The notes under the pieces are model-generated. The model was not told where the DNA came from. It made no database searches and saw only the letters and a list, made by a program, of their open reading frames with translations. From the NCBI RefSeq assembly GCF_032854445.1, contig NC_088300.1:65448984-65512983 (forward strand): a stretch of 64,000 nt of DNA, given 5' to 3'. Made by a program: the position numbers and the translations under genes. Source of the DNA: Liolophura sinensis (taxonomy: Eukaryota > Mollusca > Polyplacophora > Chitonida > Chitonidae). The stretch's first letter is position 1, and the number at the start of each line of letters is the position of its first letter. Of the stretch, positions 11,621 through 22,835 are shown piece by piece.

Positions 11621-12846
11621 GCATAGAGAGTAAAACCAGAGCAGCGACGAAAGTGTGATAGACGTATAGCATAGAGAGTAAAACCAGAGCAGCGACGAAA
11701 GTGTGATGGACGTATAGCATAGAGAGTAAAACCAGAGCAGCGACGAAAGTGTGATAGACGTATAGCATAGAGAGTAAAACCAGAGCAGCGACGAAAGTGT
11801 GATAGACGTATAGCATAGAGAGTAAAACCAGAGCAGCGACGAAAGTGTGATGGACGTATAGCATAGAGAGTAAAACCAGAGCAGCGACGAAAGTGTGATG
11901 GACGTATAGCATAGAGAGTAAAACCAGAGCAGCGACGAAAGTGTGATGGACGTATAGCATAGAGAGTAAAACCAGAGCAGCGACGAAAGTGTGATGGACG
12001 TATAGCATAGAGAGTAAAACCAGAGCAGCGACGAAAGTGTGATAGACGTATAGCATAGAGAGTAAAACCAGAGCAGCGACGAAAGTGTGATGGACGTATA
12101 GCATAGAGAGTAAAACCATAGCAGCGACGAAAGTGTGATGGACGTATAGCATAGAGAGTAAAACCAGAGCAGCGACGAAAGTGTGATAGACGTATAGCAT
12201 AGAGAGTAAAACCAGAGCAGCGACGAAAGTGTGATAGACGTATAGCATAGAGAGTAAAACCAGAGCAGCGACGAAAGTGTGATGGACGTATAGCAAAGAG
12301 AGTAAAACCAGAGCAGCGACGAAAGTGTGATGGACGTATAGCATAGAGAGTAAAACCAGAGCAGCGACGAAAGTGTGATGGACGTATAGCATAGAGAGTA
12401 AAACCAGAGCAGCGACGAAAGTGTGATGGACGTATAGCATAGAGAGTAAAACCAGAGCAGCGACGAAAGTGTGATAGACGTATAGCATAGAGAGTAAAAC
12501 CAGAGCAGCGACGAAAGTGTGATAGACGTATAGCATAGAGAGTAAAACCAGAGCAGCGACGAAAGTGTGATGGACGTATAGCATAGAGAGTAAAACCAGA
12601 GCAGCGACGAAAGTGTGATGGACGTATAGCATAGAGAGTAAAACCAGAGCAGCGACGAAAGTGTGATAGACGTATAGCATAGAGAGTAAAACCAGAGCAG
12701 CGACGAAAGTGTGATAGACGTATAGCATAGAGAGTAAAACCAGAGCAGCGACGAAAGTGTGATAGACGTATAGCAAAGAGAGTAAAACCAGAGCAGCGAC
12801 GAAAGTGTGATAGACGTATAGCATAGAGAGTAAAACCAGAGCAGCG
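11621..12846 (-). repeat. 48-bp minisatellite, about 25.5 copies, derived from repeat A
   Basis: Near-perfect 48-bp periodicity (unit landmarks gcatagagagtaaaaccaga and gcagcgacgaaagtgtgat). The main variation is A/G at one site (gatagac/gatggac), plus rare agcaaagag and ccatagcag variants. The unit is the right end of repeat A: single copies of the same words occur at 24354 and 34299. Because 48 is a multiple of three and one minus-strand frame lacks stops, an open frame of 454 codons with a hydrophobic 16-residue period crosses it. I regard that frame as a by-product. Confidence 0.97.
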
Positions 12847-13654
12847 ATTCCTAAATTAGTTTTAAAGTCACTTTCATGTCCAAAGAAGAAAGCCGAGAAG
12901 CTTTTGAATACTTTTATATGTTATGACACACGCTAAACTCCATATTAAGAAACAGAAACCAAACGTTTCATTTATGCTTTAAGCGGTTTTTTTTTCTTTT
13001 CAGTAAGATGTTTGAGACAGGAGAAAACGGGGAAGATCTGAAGAGAAACTATTGCACGTCGACAGACACCGCAGATGAATTAGATGAAAATGCACTCGAA
13101 CATGCTATCTCATTGTTCAAGAGCTAGTCGTCTACAACAGAAAACCGTTAGACATGGGGACCAGAAAAGGAGCCTTGAAGTTATATCTATGATCTGGTCT
13201 CAAACTTCTACTAATTTTCCATAAGCGACACTATTAACTTTTTGTTCTGTAACTCAACATTGCTGAGTATTGTTGCCTACCTTCTCCAACCTGTCAGAAA
13301 GCAGCCAAAACATAGGTTGACCATCAAAGTTTGGGCCTCGTGTGCAACGTCAGGGGGACGTCACTCTTGAGTATCATCATTATATGGCAACATGTATTCT
13401 GTTTTCAATAATTTCAAATGTTCATCAATGTAGACAATTCCCATTATTTCCATACCAAGCATGCACTTTTACCTCAAAACACGGGTGACCAACTCATTTG
13501 CATTACTAGCATTATGGCGAAGTAACATAAGATCAAGAGCAATGGCACGGATACTACAACATTCTTAAACGAGTGTGAAGGAAATCACGAGTTGTTCATG
13601 TTTCAACTTTAAAAGCATTACCCAGCATCACGGGGTAAGGTATGAACGGTGACT
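12847..13654. other. Intergenic DNA between minisatellites, nothing recognised
   Basis: No gene or repeat identified. Open frames are short. Confidence 0.5.
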
Positions 13655-14165
13655 GAGTTATAGAAGACGAACAGTGCGATACAGAGTGAGTTATAGAAAA
13701 CGAACAGTGAGATAGAGAATGAGTTATAGAAGTCGAACAGTGCGATAGAGAATGAGTTATAGAATACGAACAGAGCGATATAGATTGGGTTATAGAATAC
13801 GAACAGCACCATACATGCAGCGGTATAGAATACGAATTGCGTGACACCGAGTTAGTTATAGAGCACGAACAGGGCGATACAGTGTGACTTATTGGGCACG
13901 AACAGGGCGATAAAGAGTGAGTTATTGGGCGCGAACAGAGCGATACAGAGTGAGTTATTGGGCACGAGCAGGGCGGTACAGAGTGAGTTATTGGACACGA
14001 ACAGGGCGATACAGAGTGAGTTATTGGGCATGAATAGGGCGATACAGAGTGAGTTATAGAGCACGAACAGGGCGATACGGAGTGAGTTATAGAGCACGAA
14101 CAGGGCGATACAGAGTGAGTTATAGAGCACGAACAGGGCGATACAGAGTGAGTTATACAAGTAGA
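13655..14165. repeat. 33-bp minisatellite, about 15 degenerate copies
   Basis: Unit landmarks gagttatagagcacgaacag and ggcgatacagagt. The left half is more diverged (agaagacgaacagtgcg), while the right half (from about 13850) is more uniform. Since 33 is a multiple of three, chance open frames with 11-residue periods run through on both strands. I could not connect the unit with certainty to repeats A or B; a similar single word (gttatcgaatacgagc) occurs near 15495. Confidence 0.93.
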
Positions 14166-14219
14166 ACACGAGCAGCACAGGGAAGCCAGTTATGGAATAA
14201 AACAGAGCTGGACAGTCAG

Positions 14220-14424
14220 TTTTATTTATTTATTTATTTATTTGATTGGTGATCGTTGTATTCAAGAACATTTCACCAATACGACGATGACCAGCACGGC
14301 CGTCCACAGGTTGTTAGGAGATCTTCCCACATACGGGGAAAAGGAAGCCAGCATGACCTGCACTCGAACTCAATGCGATCTCATTCGTAAGAAGTTCCTG
14401 GGTCATTGCGCTGTTCTAGCATAA
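14220..14424 (-). mobile_element. SINE type 1, nearly complete minus-strand copy
   Basis: On the + strand it starts with the complement of the tail (ttatttatttatttatttga) and 'gattggtgatcgttgtattc', continues through the body (accagcac, aggttgttaggagatcttcc) and the complement of the B box (ctcgaactcaatgcgatc), and ends near the complement of the A-box side (gggtcattgcgctg). The extreme 5' end is missing. Confidence 0.8.
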
Positions 14425-14464
14425 TAGACAATGCTCCCACTGGAACAGTCTATATACATTTCAG

Positions 14465-14549
14465 TTAACATCACTGTACTTTATTTTTACCTAATTGTGC
14501 TTAAGCTTTGGCTCTGCTGGGCGTATAACATGCTACGTTTTAAGCATTA
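14465..14549 (+). repeat. Repeat A, left/middle part leading into the 47-bp array
   Basis: aacatcactgtactttattt, then a cttaagctttggctctgctgg segment and a tgctacgttttaagcat segment match repeat A just before the point at which tandem copies begin. Confidence 0.6.
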
Positions 14550-14822
14550 CATGAACAACCAGAATAACACGCTAACTGAGGTAAATTGACAATGTGCATA
14601 ACCAGAATAACACGCTAACTGAGGTAAATTGACAATTTACATGAACAACCAGAATAACACGCTAACTGAGGTAAATTGACAATTTACATGAACAACTAGA
14701 ACAACACGCTAATTGAGGTAAATTGACAATTTACATGAACAACTAGAATAACACGCTAATTGAGGTAAACTAACAATTGACATGAACAACTAGAATAACA
14801 CGCTAACTGAGGTAAATTGACA
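14550..14822 (+). repeat. 47-bp minisatellite, 6 copies, derived from the middle of repeat A
   Basis: Unit: acatgaacaaccagaataac plus acgctaactgaggtaaattg plus acaattt. Copies are close to identical; the second lacks a few bases at its start. The unit corresponds to the 'acatgaacaattagaataaaac ... ctgactgaggtaaattgaca' segment of single-copy repeat A (for example 1361-1402), showing in situ expansion of an internal part. Confidence 0.92.
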
Positions 14823-15216
14823 AATGGCTAACTAGTTTAAATCTCAATGTTGTTGTATTTGTACTAACCTTTTGTTAATTGCAAATAAACTATTTTGCAA
14901 TCCTGGTGTTCCATTTCAAGGTTTTGCCTACTTCTACTGATCTCTGTACTAGGTTGACGTATTACTGATGCTTTTCCGCCTACAGTTGCAATAAAGTGAG
15001 AATAGTATAGCCCTAAGACTATTTATATTGAACCCAAATGGTGATATAGGTCATGGAATTTAAATTCACATTTGAATTTTCATGCCTGGAAATAGGTGCA
15101 AGCTCTTCCTCACACAGCTGAAAATAGACGCCTGTTGGCTTTCCTTTGCCTTCAACCAATCGTACTTTCATACTTTTTACTTAGTTAATGCATCGCGCTT
15201 TACACCATCTCTGATA

Positions 15217-15331
15217 CGATTACGGCCGGAGAGGAAACCAGCATGAGCTGGACTTGAACTTACAGCGATGGCTTTGGCTAGACGCTCCTGAGTCATTGTG
15301 CAGCGCTAACTTCTAGGCCGCGGAGGCCTGC
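15217..15331 (-). mobile_element. SINE type 1, head-only fragment
   Basis: Complement of the tRNA-like head: ggccggagaggaaaccagca, ggacttgaacttacagcg (B box) and aggccgcggaggcctg (A-box side). The 3' half and tail are missing, so this is a broken copy. Confidence 0.75.
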
Positions 15332-15604
15332 GAATCTTATATTGCACATGAACAGTGGGATGAAGTAAGAAAATACGATCAATGGGAATAAAGTCACTAA
15401 TACAGTAGGTCACTAACAGATTATAAATAGTTGGGTATGGCTTATGTGATAGAGTGCGCCTGAGCATTATGTAGTGTAATCATGCCGTTAGTTATCGAAT
15501 ACGAGCTATACATGTATGTGTCTGTACGCCGAAGCATTCGTAAATCCGTACTCCAGCCGCCAACAAATACGGGTAATATATGTTCCAGGTTAATAATGTG
15601 ACGG

Positions 15605-16280
15605 AGTTAGATCGAATGTAGCAGCACACGGATTAACACAAGGGTCACAATGTAGCAGCTGGCGGATTAACACAAAGATACAATGTAGCAGCATGATGAG
15701 ATTAACAATCTAAGTTGTTAATATACATATCCTTATCATCAAAGATTACAATGTGGTAGTCCACGGATAGCACAAAGGTCACAATGCAGCAGCACACGGA
15801 TTAACACAAAGGTCACAATGTAGCAGCAGACGGATTAACACGAAGGTCACGATGAATCTGCGAAAGAACCCAAAGATCACACTGAAGCAACATACGGATT
15901 ATCGCAAAGGTTATAGTGAAGCAATAGACAAATTCTTACAAAGCTAAAATGTAGCAATTTACAGATTAACATAACATTCAAATTACAACAACACCGGGAT
16001 TAACACAAAGGTCACACTGTGTCGGCATATGTATTAGCACGAAGGCCCCTGTAGCAGCATACGGACTGATGCAATGAAACAACATACGAATCGACACCAT
16101 ATACTTTAATACAAAGATCAATAAATTGCAGATTATAGATTCATATGAAGGTCAAAATGTAGCCGGGTTTGCTACATAGATCAGGATTGACACGTCGATT
16201 CACATGAACTTCACCAGCAGAATAATATACGTCTATAGGGATCAGGGCCAGCATGTGAATTCACTCGAAGGTCACACGAA
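15605..16280 (+). repeat. Degenerate minisatellite, period about 30-34 bp
   Basis: Recurrent words gtagcagcacacggattaac and acaaaggtcacaat are repeated with many substitutions and length changes from about 15615 to at least 16030, fading to 16270. The heavy divergence indicates that it is older than the neighbouring arrays. Confidence 0.75.
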
Positions 16281-16290
16281 TAGCAAATAA

Positions 16291-16475
16291 TTAAGAGAGA
16301 AAACCCAGAGCAGTGACGACAGTGTGATAGCTGGCAAATGGTCACACATAACCGGTGAAATACCACCTTTTGTCAACTTACCCCAGCTGGGGTTTTTATT
16401 CTAATTATTCATGTAAATACATAAATAGTTGCAAATTTCACGCCCCCAGCACCATGGTTTGAGCAATATGACAGA
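16291..16475 (-). repeat. Interspersed repeat A, right two-thirds
   Basis: Complement orientation: gagagaaaacccagagcagt, gacgacagtgtgatagctgg, caaatggtcacacataaccg, gtgaaata, ttattctaattattcatgta and cccagcaccatggttt. This is one of the best references for aligning the three A-derived arrays, because it keeps all three source segments in single copy. Confidence 0.75.
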
Positions 16476-17844
16476 CCGCTAGAGATCAGCATCAGTAGAA
16501 GGGTTCACATGAACTCGCGCTTTTATTGCAACTATTCATAAAAGTACCACGTTGATGTAATAAAGATGGATGCTTTTATACCTCCTAGCCCCGGAGTTCA
16601 GCGGAGTTTCATACCGCTATGATGTAGATCACCAGAGATCCTAAATACTCTGTCCATATTTACCAAGTAGAGTGTTGGACTCAGTGTAGAATTTAAGAAA
16701 TAAAATGTTTGATGAAGTATACTCGACATGCTAATTTTTGATTGTGACGTAGATGGAAATAATAAGATTTAACACATGTATGTAAAACTGCTGTGTGATC
16801 GATGGGAGATAATTGCGACCCTAATCCGGTCTTGTGTGCCGTACATTCTATCGCTGTAATATGTATAATAATATAAAGGAAATTCATAAATTCAAATCTG
16901 ATTCTACTTAAAATGTTCACGTCAAAACTACGTACAAATGAGATTTGCTTATCATATCGATGAATAGGAAGCAATTACAAAAAAGACTGATACGGCATTC
17001 CTTTATTTCTTTATCTGTGTTAATTGTATTTCTTTTTGTGACATGTGAAATAATATAGCTGTAAGGAAAAAAGGTTATATTTTAAAGTTATAAAAATTGA
17101 TATTTTAGAAATTTTGTAATGATTAGCCATTAAGTTATGTTGGTGTTAAAATTGTACTTTAAACGAATACAGAAGGAGAAAATAAGTCTGGTACAAGCAG
17201 GTCAGAGTAAATAAAGGCCTCTCTCGTATCACATACAAATGTCGAGTTCTGAATATCCACGTTTTCCATTTTCTTTAAGCGCTGAAAGGACAATTTTTGT
17301 ATTAGACTTTATTTTGTGTTTCAATACACTTAAGACCCTTCACAAACAGATTCCGAACATTGTGATTTTTATTCCCTTCCCCTACCCCACCCTCTTGCAT
17401 GGGATTCACCATCTTTTGATGACTTTCGTTTACAATGTTAGGATTACCATTATCAGTCATTTCATGGAAAATGTAAAATCAGATCATATGAGAATAAACT
17501 GACGTTTTCTTGCATTCTGAGTGAGTTGTTCAGGATTTCGCATCTTGGATCAAAATTTTACAACCAGACGGTTTATAAGATAGATTCATGCATCTAAATC
17601 GCAAATTTATTCCAGAAGTCGCATAGTAATCAGTTATAGTATAGTATTATGAAAAAAATTATAACAAATCGTGATATTTGAGTCACATTTATCTTCTATT
17701 ACGGACTTTGTCGTGTGCGTACAAAGTTCTCAAAAGTCCTGCCTGCTTTGGAGCTGAAGGTAAATTATGAGATGCAACGCCGTGGAAAATGCGCTCACTA
17801 AACAATAAAGAAACAATTCCTAGTGAAACCTTATATATAAAACA
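16476..17844. other. AT-rich intergenic DNA, nothing recognised
   Basis: No gene. A 'tagccccggagttcagcgga' segment near 16587 has a loose counterpart near 26190, hinting at another old dispersed repeat. Confidence 0.45.
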
Positions 17845-17975
17845 CTACAGCGCAGAGAGTAAAATCAGAGCATTGGCCAGATTGCAATGCGTGGCAAATG
17901 GCCATTCGCCAATAACCACATTTAGGGTTTTTTTTCTATCTGTTCAGGTAAATGTAGTAGCTGCAAATACGTACG
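17845..17975 (-). repeat. Interspersed repeat A, diverged partial copy
   Basis: Words acagcgcagagagtaaaatc, gcgtggcaaatggcca and tgttcaggtaaatgtagtag follow the order of repeat A in complement orientation. Confidence 0.55.
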
Positions 17976-18529
17976 TCCCCGACTTTAGCAGAATTAGATC
18001 AAATTATTAGACGCCAATGGCATATAATTACTCAAAATGTTGCCTTGTCATGACACTTAATATACAAACACATTAAAAGAATGCAAAGAGACGTATTTGT
18101 AACCTTTTAAAAATTGTCTCGAAGGATCTCGACCGGGAGGAAGGAAGTGGTGCTCTCATGAATCAGGTACAGGGAGATAAGAGCAAGCATTCCATTGCTG
18201 CGCCGGGTTATTTCCCCTGATCACTCCATAATTGTCACCCGTTTTTTCACGATATTTTCAGCATGATATTTTGAACACACACTTCAAAAATAGAAATAGA
18301 ATATTTATTCTGGGAAATTTCATAAAAATTTAAATCTAGGAATCAAAATAATAATTCCTATTTCAGTTATCAGCTATAATAGATTCTCCGGGTTAATAGT
18401 CACAACCCCTAGCCCCAAAACAGCGTTCAACGCAAACCACTTAAGAACCAAAAATATATAAATTTCAACAGTACCTAACTGTTTAGTCATAGAAAGAAAA
18501 TATAATTCTAAAATTGTGGACACGCCATA

Positions 18530-18700
18530 TTCCTGACGTATGTTAAACGTGATGACAATACAGTATTTTGAGTAATTATCGACCAGTGACGTCTGATAAA
18601 TTGCACTGCATTGTTTTTTTCCTAATTCTGCAAGGACTTAAATTAACAGGAGGCCGTATTTCACCGGTTACGAACGTATTTGCCGACAGTCCTTTAGGAG
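18530..18700 (+). repeat. Interspersed repeat A, left part
   Basis: tatgttaaacgtgatgacaa, tacagtattttgagtaatta, tcgaccagtgacgtctgata and aggaggccgtatttcaccgg match the copy at 1205-1500. It forms an inverted pair with the opposite-strand copy starting near 18838. Confidence 0.65.
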
Positions 18701-18837
18701 ACCTGATAGTTATAGGGTTTGTGTACCGACCCCCCAGGTAGTTGATTTGCAAAACGATCAATGCTCAAATTGCATTCACATTTTGTTTCTATACTCGACC
18801 TTGCCAGAACACAGGACAATTGATCAAAGTAGCAAAC

Positions 18838-18985
18838 GGCAGTGTGATAACTGGCTAATGGTCACATATAACCGCTGAAATATGGCCTCTTGTCAATTTA
18901 GCTCAGCGATTTATTCTGATTGTTCATGTAAATGTATAAATAGTAGCAAGTTACAGGTAAAAAATGCAGTGTTGTTGATTGCATT
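18838..18985 (-). repeat. Interspersed repeat A, right part in opposite orientation
   Basis: ggcagtgtgataactggcta, atggtcacatataaccgctg, aaatatggcctcttgtcaat and gattgttcatgtaaatgt are the complement of repeat A. Only about 140 bp separate it from a + copy, giving a potential fold-back. Confidence 0.65.
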
Positions 18986-19124
18986 TTATACCGATACAAG
19001 TCCAGAGACTTGTAAGATTAGGATCGACCTAAGTGACAATTCTCGGTCAGCGACGCTCACATGTTTGCCGAGCCTAACGTTCGTTGAAACCTTGCATTTG
19101 TCTTTCACCAATATGACATATCTA

Positions 19125-19215
19125 AGCCATGGTGCAAGGGCCTTGCCAGTTGCTGCTAATTAAGCATTTACATAAACATTTGGTATGAAACACGAACTGA
19201 AGTAATCTAAAAATA
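19125..19215 (+). repeat. Interspersed repeat A, short fragment
   Basis: gccatggtgcaagggcc, taagcatttacataaacatt and acgaactgaagtaatct follow repeat A order. Diverged. Confidence 0.45.
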
Positions 19216-19284
19216 GAAGGTGAGAATTTGCATATCAAGTAGCGCAATGTCGTTGCTACTTTGCTTTTACCCTTCATTAGGCGT

Positions 19285-19575
19285 AGGAGCTTTGTATGAT
19301 TTCCGTCCTATTTTCGTACTTTATATACTTTCTTGGCTTTTCGGTAGTTTGTGTTAAATGTCGTTTTTGGAATTGGTCTTGCGATTATTGACCCGGAACG
19401 TCCATACAAGTATGCCAGTCGTCAATCAAAATTGACGTTCCGGTTTAATAATTGCCAGACCATTTTCCAACCCAACATTTAAAGCATCAAAAAGCTAAGA
19501 AAGTATATACAGTGCGTCATTAGAACGACTTGGTACAAAGAAGCAATTCAGTAATGACGGAAAGACACAAATAAT
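19285..19575. repeat. Inverted pair of repeat B fragments (fold-back, arms about 130 bp)
   Basis: The left arm (19290-19420) contains gatttccgtcctattttcgt, tatatactttcttggctttt and gattattgacccggaacgtc. The right arm (19432-19570) is its diverged complement: gacgttccggtttaataatt, aagctaagaaagtatataca and taatgacggaaag. Single-strand copies of this DNA could form a long hairpin. Confidence 0.7.
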
Positions 19576-19689
19576 GTTCTGGGAATGGGATAAATCAATA
19601 TCCAAACGAAAAATGGCAAAATTTGTACCCCTTGAAATCGCCAAAGTCTACAGATATAAATTAATACTGAAAAGTTGTGGCTCGTGGAT

Positions 19690-20300
19690 TTATAATCCTC
19701 ATGGTGAATAAAATCACACTGCAATCCAAGTGCAACTGATAATCCTCATGGTGAATAAAATCACACTGCAATCCAAGTGCGACTGATAATCCTCATGGTG
19801 AATAAAATCACACTGCAGTCCAAGTGCAACTGATAATCCTCATGGTGAATAAAATCACACTGCAATCCAAGTGCAACTGATAATCCTCATGGTGAATAAA
19901 ATCACACGGCAATCCAAGTGCAACTGATAATCCTCATGGTGAATAAAATCACACTGCAATCCAAGTGCAACTGATAATCCTCATGGTGAATAAAATCACA
20001 CGGCAATCCAAGTGCAACTGATAATCCTCATGGTGAATAAAATCACACTGCAATCCAAGTGCAACTGATAATCCTCATGGTGAATAAAATCACACTGCAA
20101 TCCAAGTGCAACTGATAATCCTCATGGTGAATAAAATCACACTGCAATCCAAGTGCAACTGATAATCCTCATGGTGAATAAAATCACACTGCAATCCAAG
20201 TGCAACTGATAATCCTCATGGTGAATAAAATCACACTGCAATCCAAGTGCAACTGATAATCCTCATGGTGAATAAAATCACACGGCAATCCAAGTGCAAC
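19690..20300 (+). repeat. 47-bp minisatellite, exactly 13 copies, within repeat B
   Basis: Unit: tgataatcctcatggtgaat, aaaatcacactgcaatccaa and gtgcaac, 13 x 47 = 611 bp. It is almost uniform, with scattered cacacggcaa variants in three copies. The 'gcaatccaagtgcaactga' part matches single-copy repeat B (gcaatcaaagcgcaactca near 8829), and sequence after the last copy continues repeat B, so this is an internal expansion. Confidence 0.95.
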
Positions 20301-20546
20301 TGAGATACATACTTTGATTATCGACAACTTTTAACCTAGCATTGTACACGAATTCTAAACGGATTTGATTCATTCGGCAAGTCAATTCCGTGTGGCTTTT
20401 GGTCGTCATTGAAAACTGTTGATCGCGTCTCTTGCATGAAGGCGTCCTACTCTCTCACTTTATGGACTTTCTTAATTCTTTGGTTGTTTGTGGTCAACTT
20501 TGTTTTGAAAAGTGGTCTTGCCATTACTTCACGCGAAACTTCCATT
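20301..20546 (+). repeat. Repeat B, unexpanded middle segment between two arrays
   Basis: atacatactttgattatcga, gaaaactgttgatcgcgtct, actttatggactttcttaat and gtggtcttgccattactt align with the copy at 8860-9090. This shows that the arrays at 19690 and 20547 belong to one repeat B copy. Confidence 0.65.
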
Positions 20547-21016
20547 TTGGTTGACGACTGGTATATGAATTCTGTTTTAACGCCTAGCTATATATATGTT
20601 TTGGTTGACGACTGGTATATGAATCCTGGTTTGACGCCTAGCTATATATATATTTTGGTTGACGACTGGTATATGAATTCTGGTTTGACGCCTAGCTATA
20701 TATATGTTTTGGTTGACGACTGGTATATGAATTCTGGTTTGACGCCTAGCTATATATATGTTTTGGTTGACGACTAGTGCACGAATTCTGGTTTGACGCC
20801 TAGTTATATATATGTTTTGGTTGACGACTGGTATATGAATTCTGGTTTGACGCCTAGCTATATATATGTTTTGGTTGACGACTAGTGCACGAACTCTGGT
20901 TTGACGCCTAGTTATATATATGTTTTGGTTGACGACTTGTATATGAATTCTGGTTTGACGCCTAGTTATATATATATGTTTTGGTTGACGACTGGTACAC
21001 GAATTCTGGTTTGACA
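20547..21016 (+). repeat. 54-bp minisatellite, about 8.7 copies, within repeat B
   Basis: Unit landmarks ttggttgacgactggtatat, gaattctggtttgacgccta and gctatatatatgtt. Variants include actagtgcacgaa and one copy with an extra TA. The source segment is single-copy in other B repeats (tagatgacggctggtatacg at 9090; gttggtggctggtatacgaa at 22780). The 54-bp length keeps chance frames open on both strands (18-residue period). Confidence 0.94.
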
Positions 21017-21109
21017 CTTTGACATATTTGGTATATTTCTTGATGTCATTATTGCATTGTGTATGAAAAAAAAATGAAACTGAATTCGTGTTTGAACATC
21101 AAAATGCCC

Positions 21110-22280
21110 TCTAAACAGGACATGTATACAGAACCTTGGGTAGCTTCAAACGTTTGATCTGTTTCATTTTGCACACCTTTTATTGATGATAGTTTACTTT
21201 AAATTTATTTCATATACCCAGTAATCAAGACTTTTTACTCTTTTGTGGTAGAGTTAGTTGGATGCATCTATTTCGAACTTCACCTACACATGCAGTGGCG
21301 TTGAATTCATATTTTTTATTACAATTTTGAAAAACTATCCTGGAAAGTAATTTTACTTTTAGGTTAAAATTGTTTAAACTTAAAAATTGATTATCTCTTA
21401 CATTTGTAACCAAGTCGTAAAACTACCCAACACTATGAAAATGCATTATGAATATAAAACGTGTATTGAAAAAAACTTTAAAAAATCAAAGAGTTGTATC
21501 CTGAAGCAATTTCGTGGTCGTATCATACCGTGCATCGCGTATTACAGTAGAACATTCTGCTATTTTCAACGTATCAAAAATTTAAACTACATGTCGCGTG
21601 TTCATATTTTTTATCAAACTATTGGGCATGACAAAATAGGTGGTGGATAGCGAACCTGGCCAATGAGCTTTCAGTTCTTTCGTACACTAACAAAACTACA
21701 CTACACGTATTTTAACAACGTACACAGTAACAGTACCGAAATTTTAAAGCGTGTGACAATCTCTAATTGTGGGAATTTCATCTAATTAGTGCTCCAGTAC
21801 TCATTAGTGGGTAACTTTGAAGGACTAAATTAGGAGAACCAGATCGCTGCAAAAACACATTGTGCCTTCCCTAAGGTTACAGCGTTTTTGTAACAACTAA
21901 GGTTTTTATTCTCTAAGTCTTTTTATGTGTGAAAATACTCCGAAAAGTGTGTCGTATTACAGGAAGAAGAAAAAAGTACAAAAATTTGGAGTTTCATTCT
22001 GAGGCAAGTCTGAATTGGGCACAATAATACAAGTTCCATTCTTCATTAATACAATTTACTAAATACTAACCATATTACCTCCCCTTATCTAGCATCTTGT
22101 TTTGACAGATGCGCTCTTGTCAGAATAAGGGCACGTCGGCATTCGTTGCCATTTAAGTTGTAAGCTTTAATACTAAACGTTTTAACAGAGAAATTGTCAG
22201 TGTGTTGGACATTTCTATACATGTGCATGTGTGAATGATCTCTTAAAACTTACTGTGGACTGGCTAAGAATATAAACCAC
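21110..22280. other. AT-rich intergenic DNA, nothing recognised
   Basis: No gene or clear repeat. The sequence just after the 54-bp array (to about 21110) is probably the right end of repeat B. Confidence 0.5.
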
Positions 22281-22345
22281 GGGAATGTTTTATACATTAC
22301 AGTCCAACCATGCCCCCAGCACCACGTTTAAAGTGTAAAATTTAT
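22281..22345 (-). repeat. Interspersed repeat A, short fragment
   Basis: ccatgcccccagcaccacgt resembles the complement of the gccatggtgctcgggcg segment of repeat A. Low certainty because of its length. Confidence 0.35.
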
Positions 22346-22684
22346 AAGTTCAAGACTCTTCATTAAAAGACTTCGTTTTATAAGAATGACAGTTCAGGAT
22401 TTGTGCATTTTTATTCATAACTTTTTCTAATTCACCTTGACCTGAGTATCTCCCAGTGACTGTATAAGCATCACTCATGGTGGTGAAACGTTGCCACGAT
22501 TTGTAACAGTAGGAACTCGTTACTAAAAAGAGGATTGTATACGTTGTTTCCATGTCATTGTTTTTTAATTTATCCTCATTTAATGTATCCTTATTTAATG
22601 CATCCTCGTGCAACACAGCATTAATTATAATCTCTATAATTGTAGTCTATTTAACCTGCTCTGGTCTATATAACAATCCGTTCG

Positions 22685-22835
22685 AATTACGAAATTGTAT
22701 ACTTAGTTCTTTGGTGGTATGTGTTGAACGTTATTTTGTACACTGGTCTTGCGATTATTGACCAGGAACGTTTGTTTTGGTTGGTGGCTGGTATACGAAA
22801 GTGGGAAAACGCATAGATTTACGTCGAACCATTGA
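22685..22835 (+). repeat. Interspersed repeat B, right-part copy
   Basis: tagttctttggtggtatgtg, tggtcttgcgattattgacc, aggaacgtttgttttggttg and gtggctggtatacgaaag match repeat B. The segment that forms the 54-bp array elsewhere is single-copy here. Confidence 0.65.

Noticed and set aside
11460-12824. 454-codon minus-strand open frame as a membrane repeat protein
   Set aside because: It lies wholly on a 48-bp minisatellite derived from a dispersed non-coding repeat; the length divisible by three explains the open frame. No promoter, splice or domain evidence. Kept only as a low-interest finding.
11621-12846. CRISPR-like array
   Set aside because: Repeats are contiguous without unique spacers, and the DNA is animal. 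It is a minisatellite.
13596-14252. Overlapping 11-residue-period frames in the 33-bp array
   Set aside because: Three frames on two strands are open at once, which is a property of the repeat and not of a gene.
20409-21017. Open frames on both strands through the 54-bp array
   Set aside because: Both strands are open only because the unit length is divisible by three; the repeat is an internal part of repeat B.
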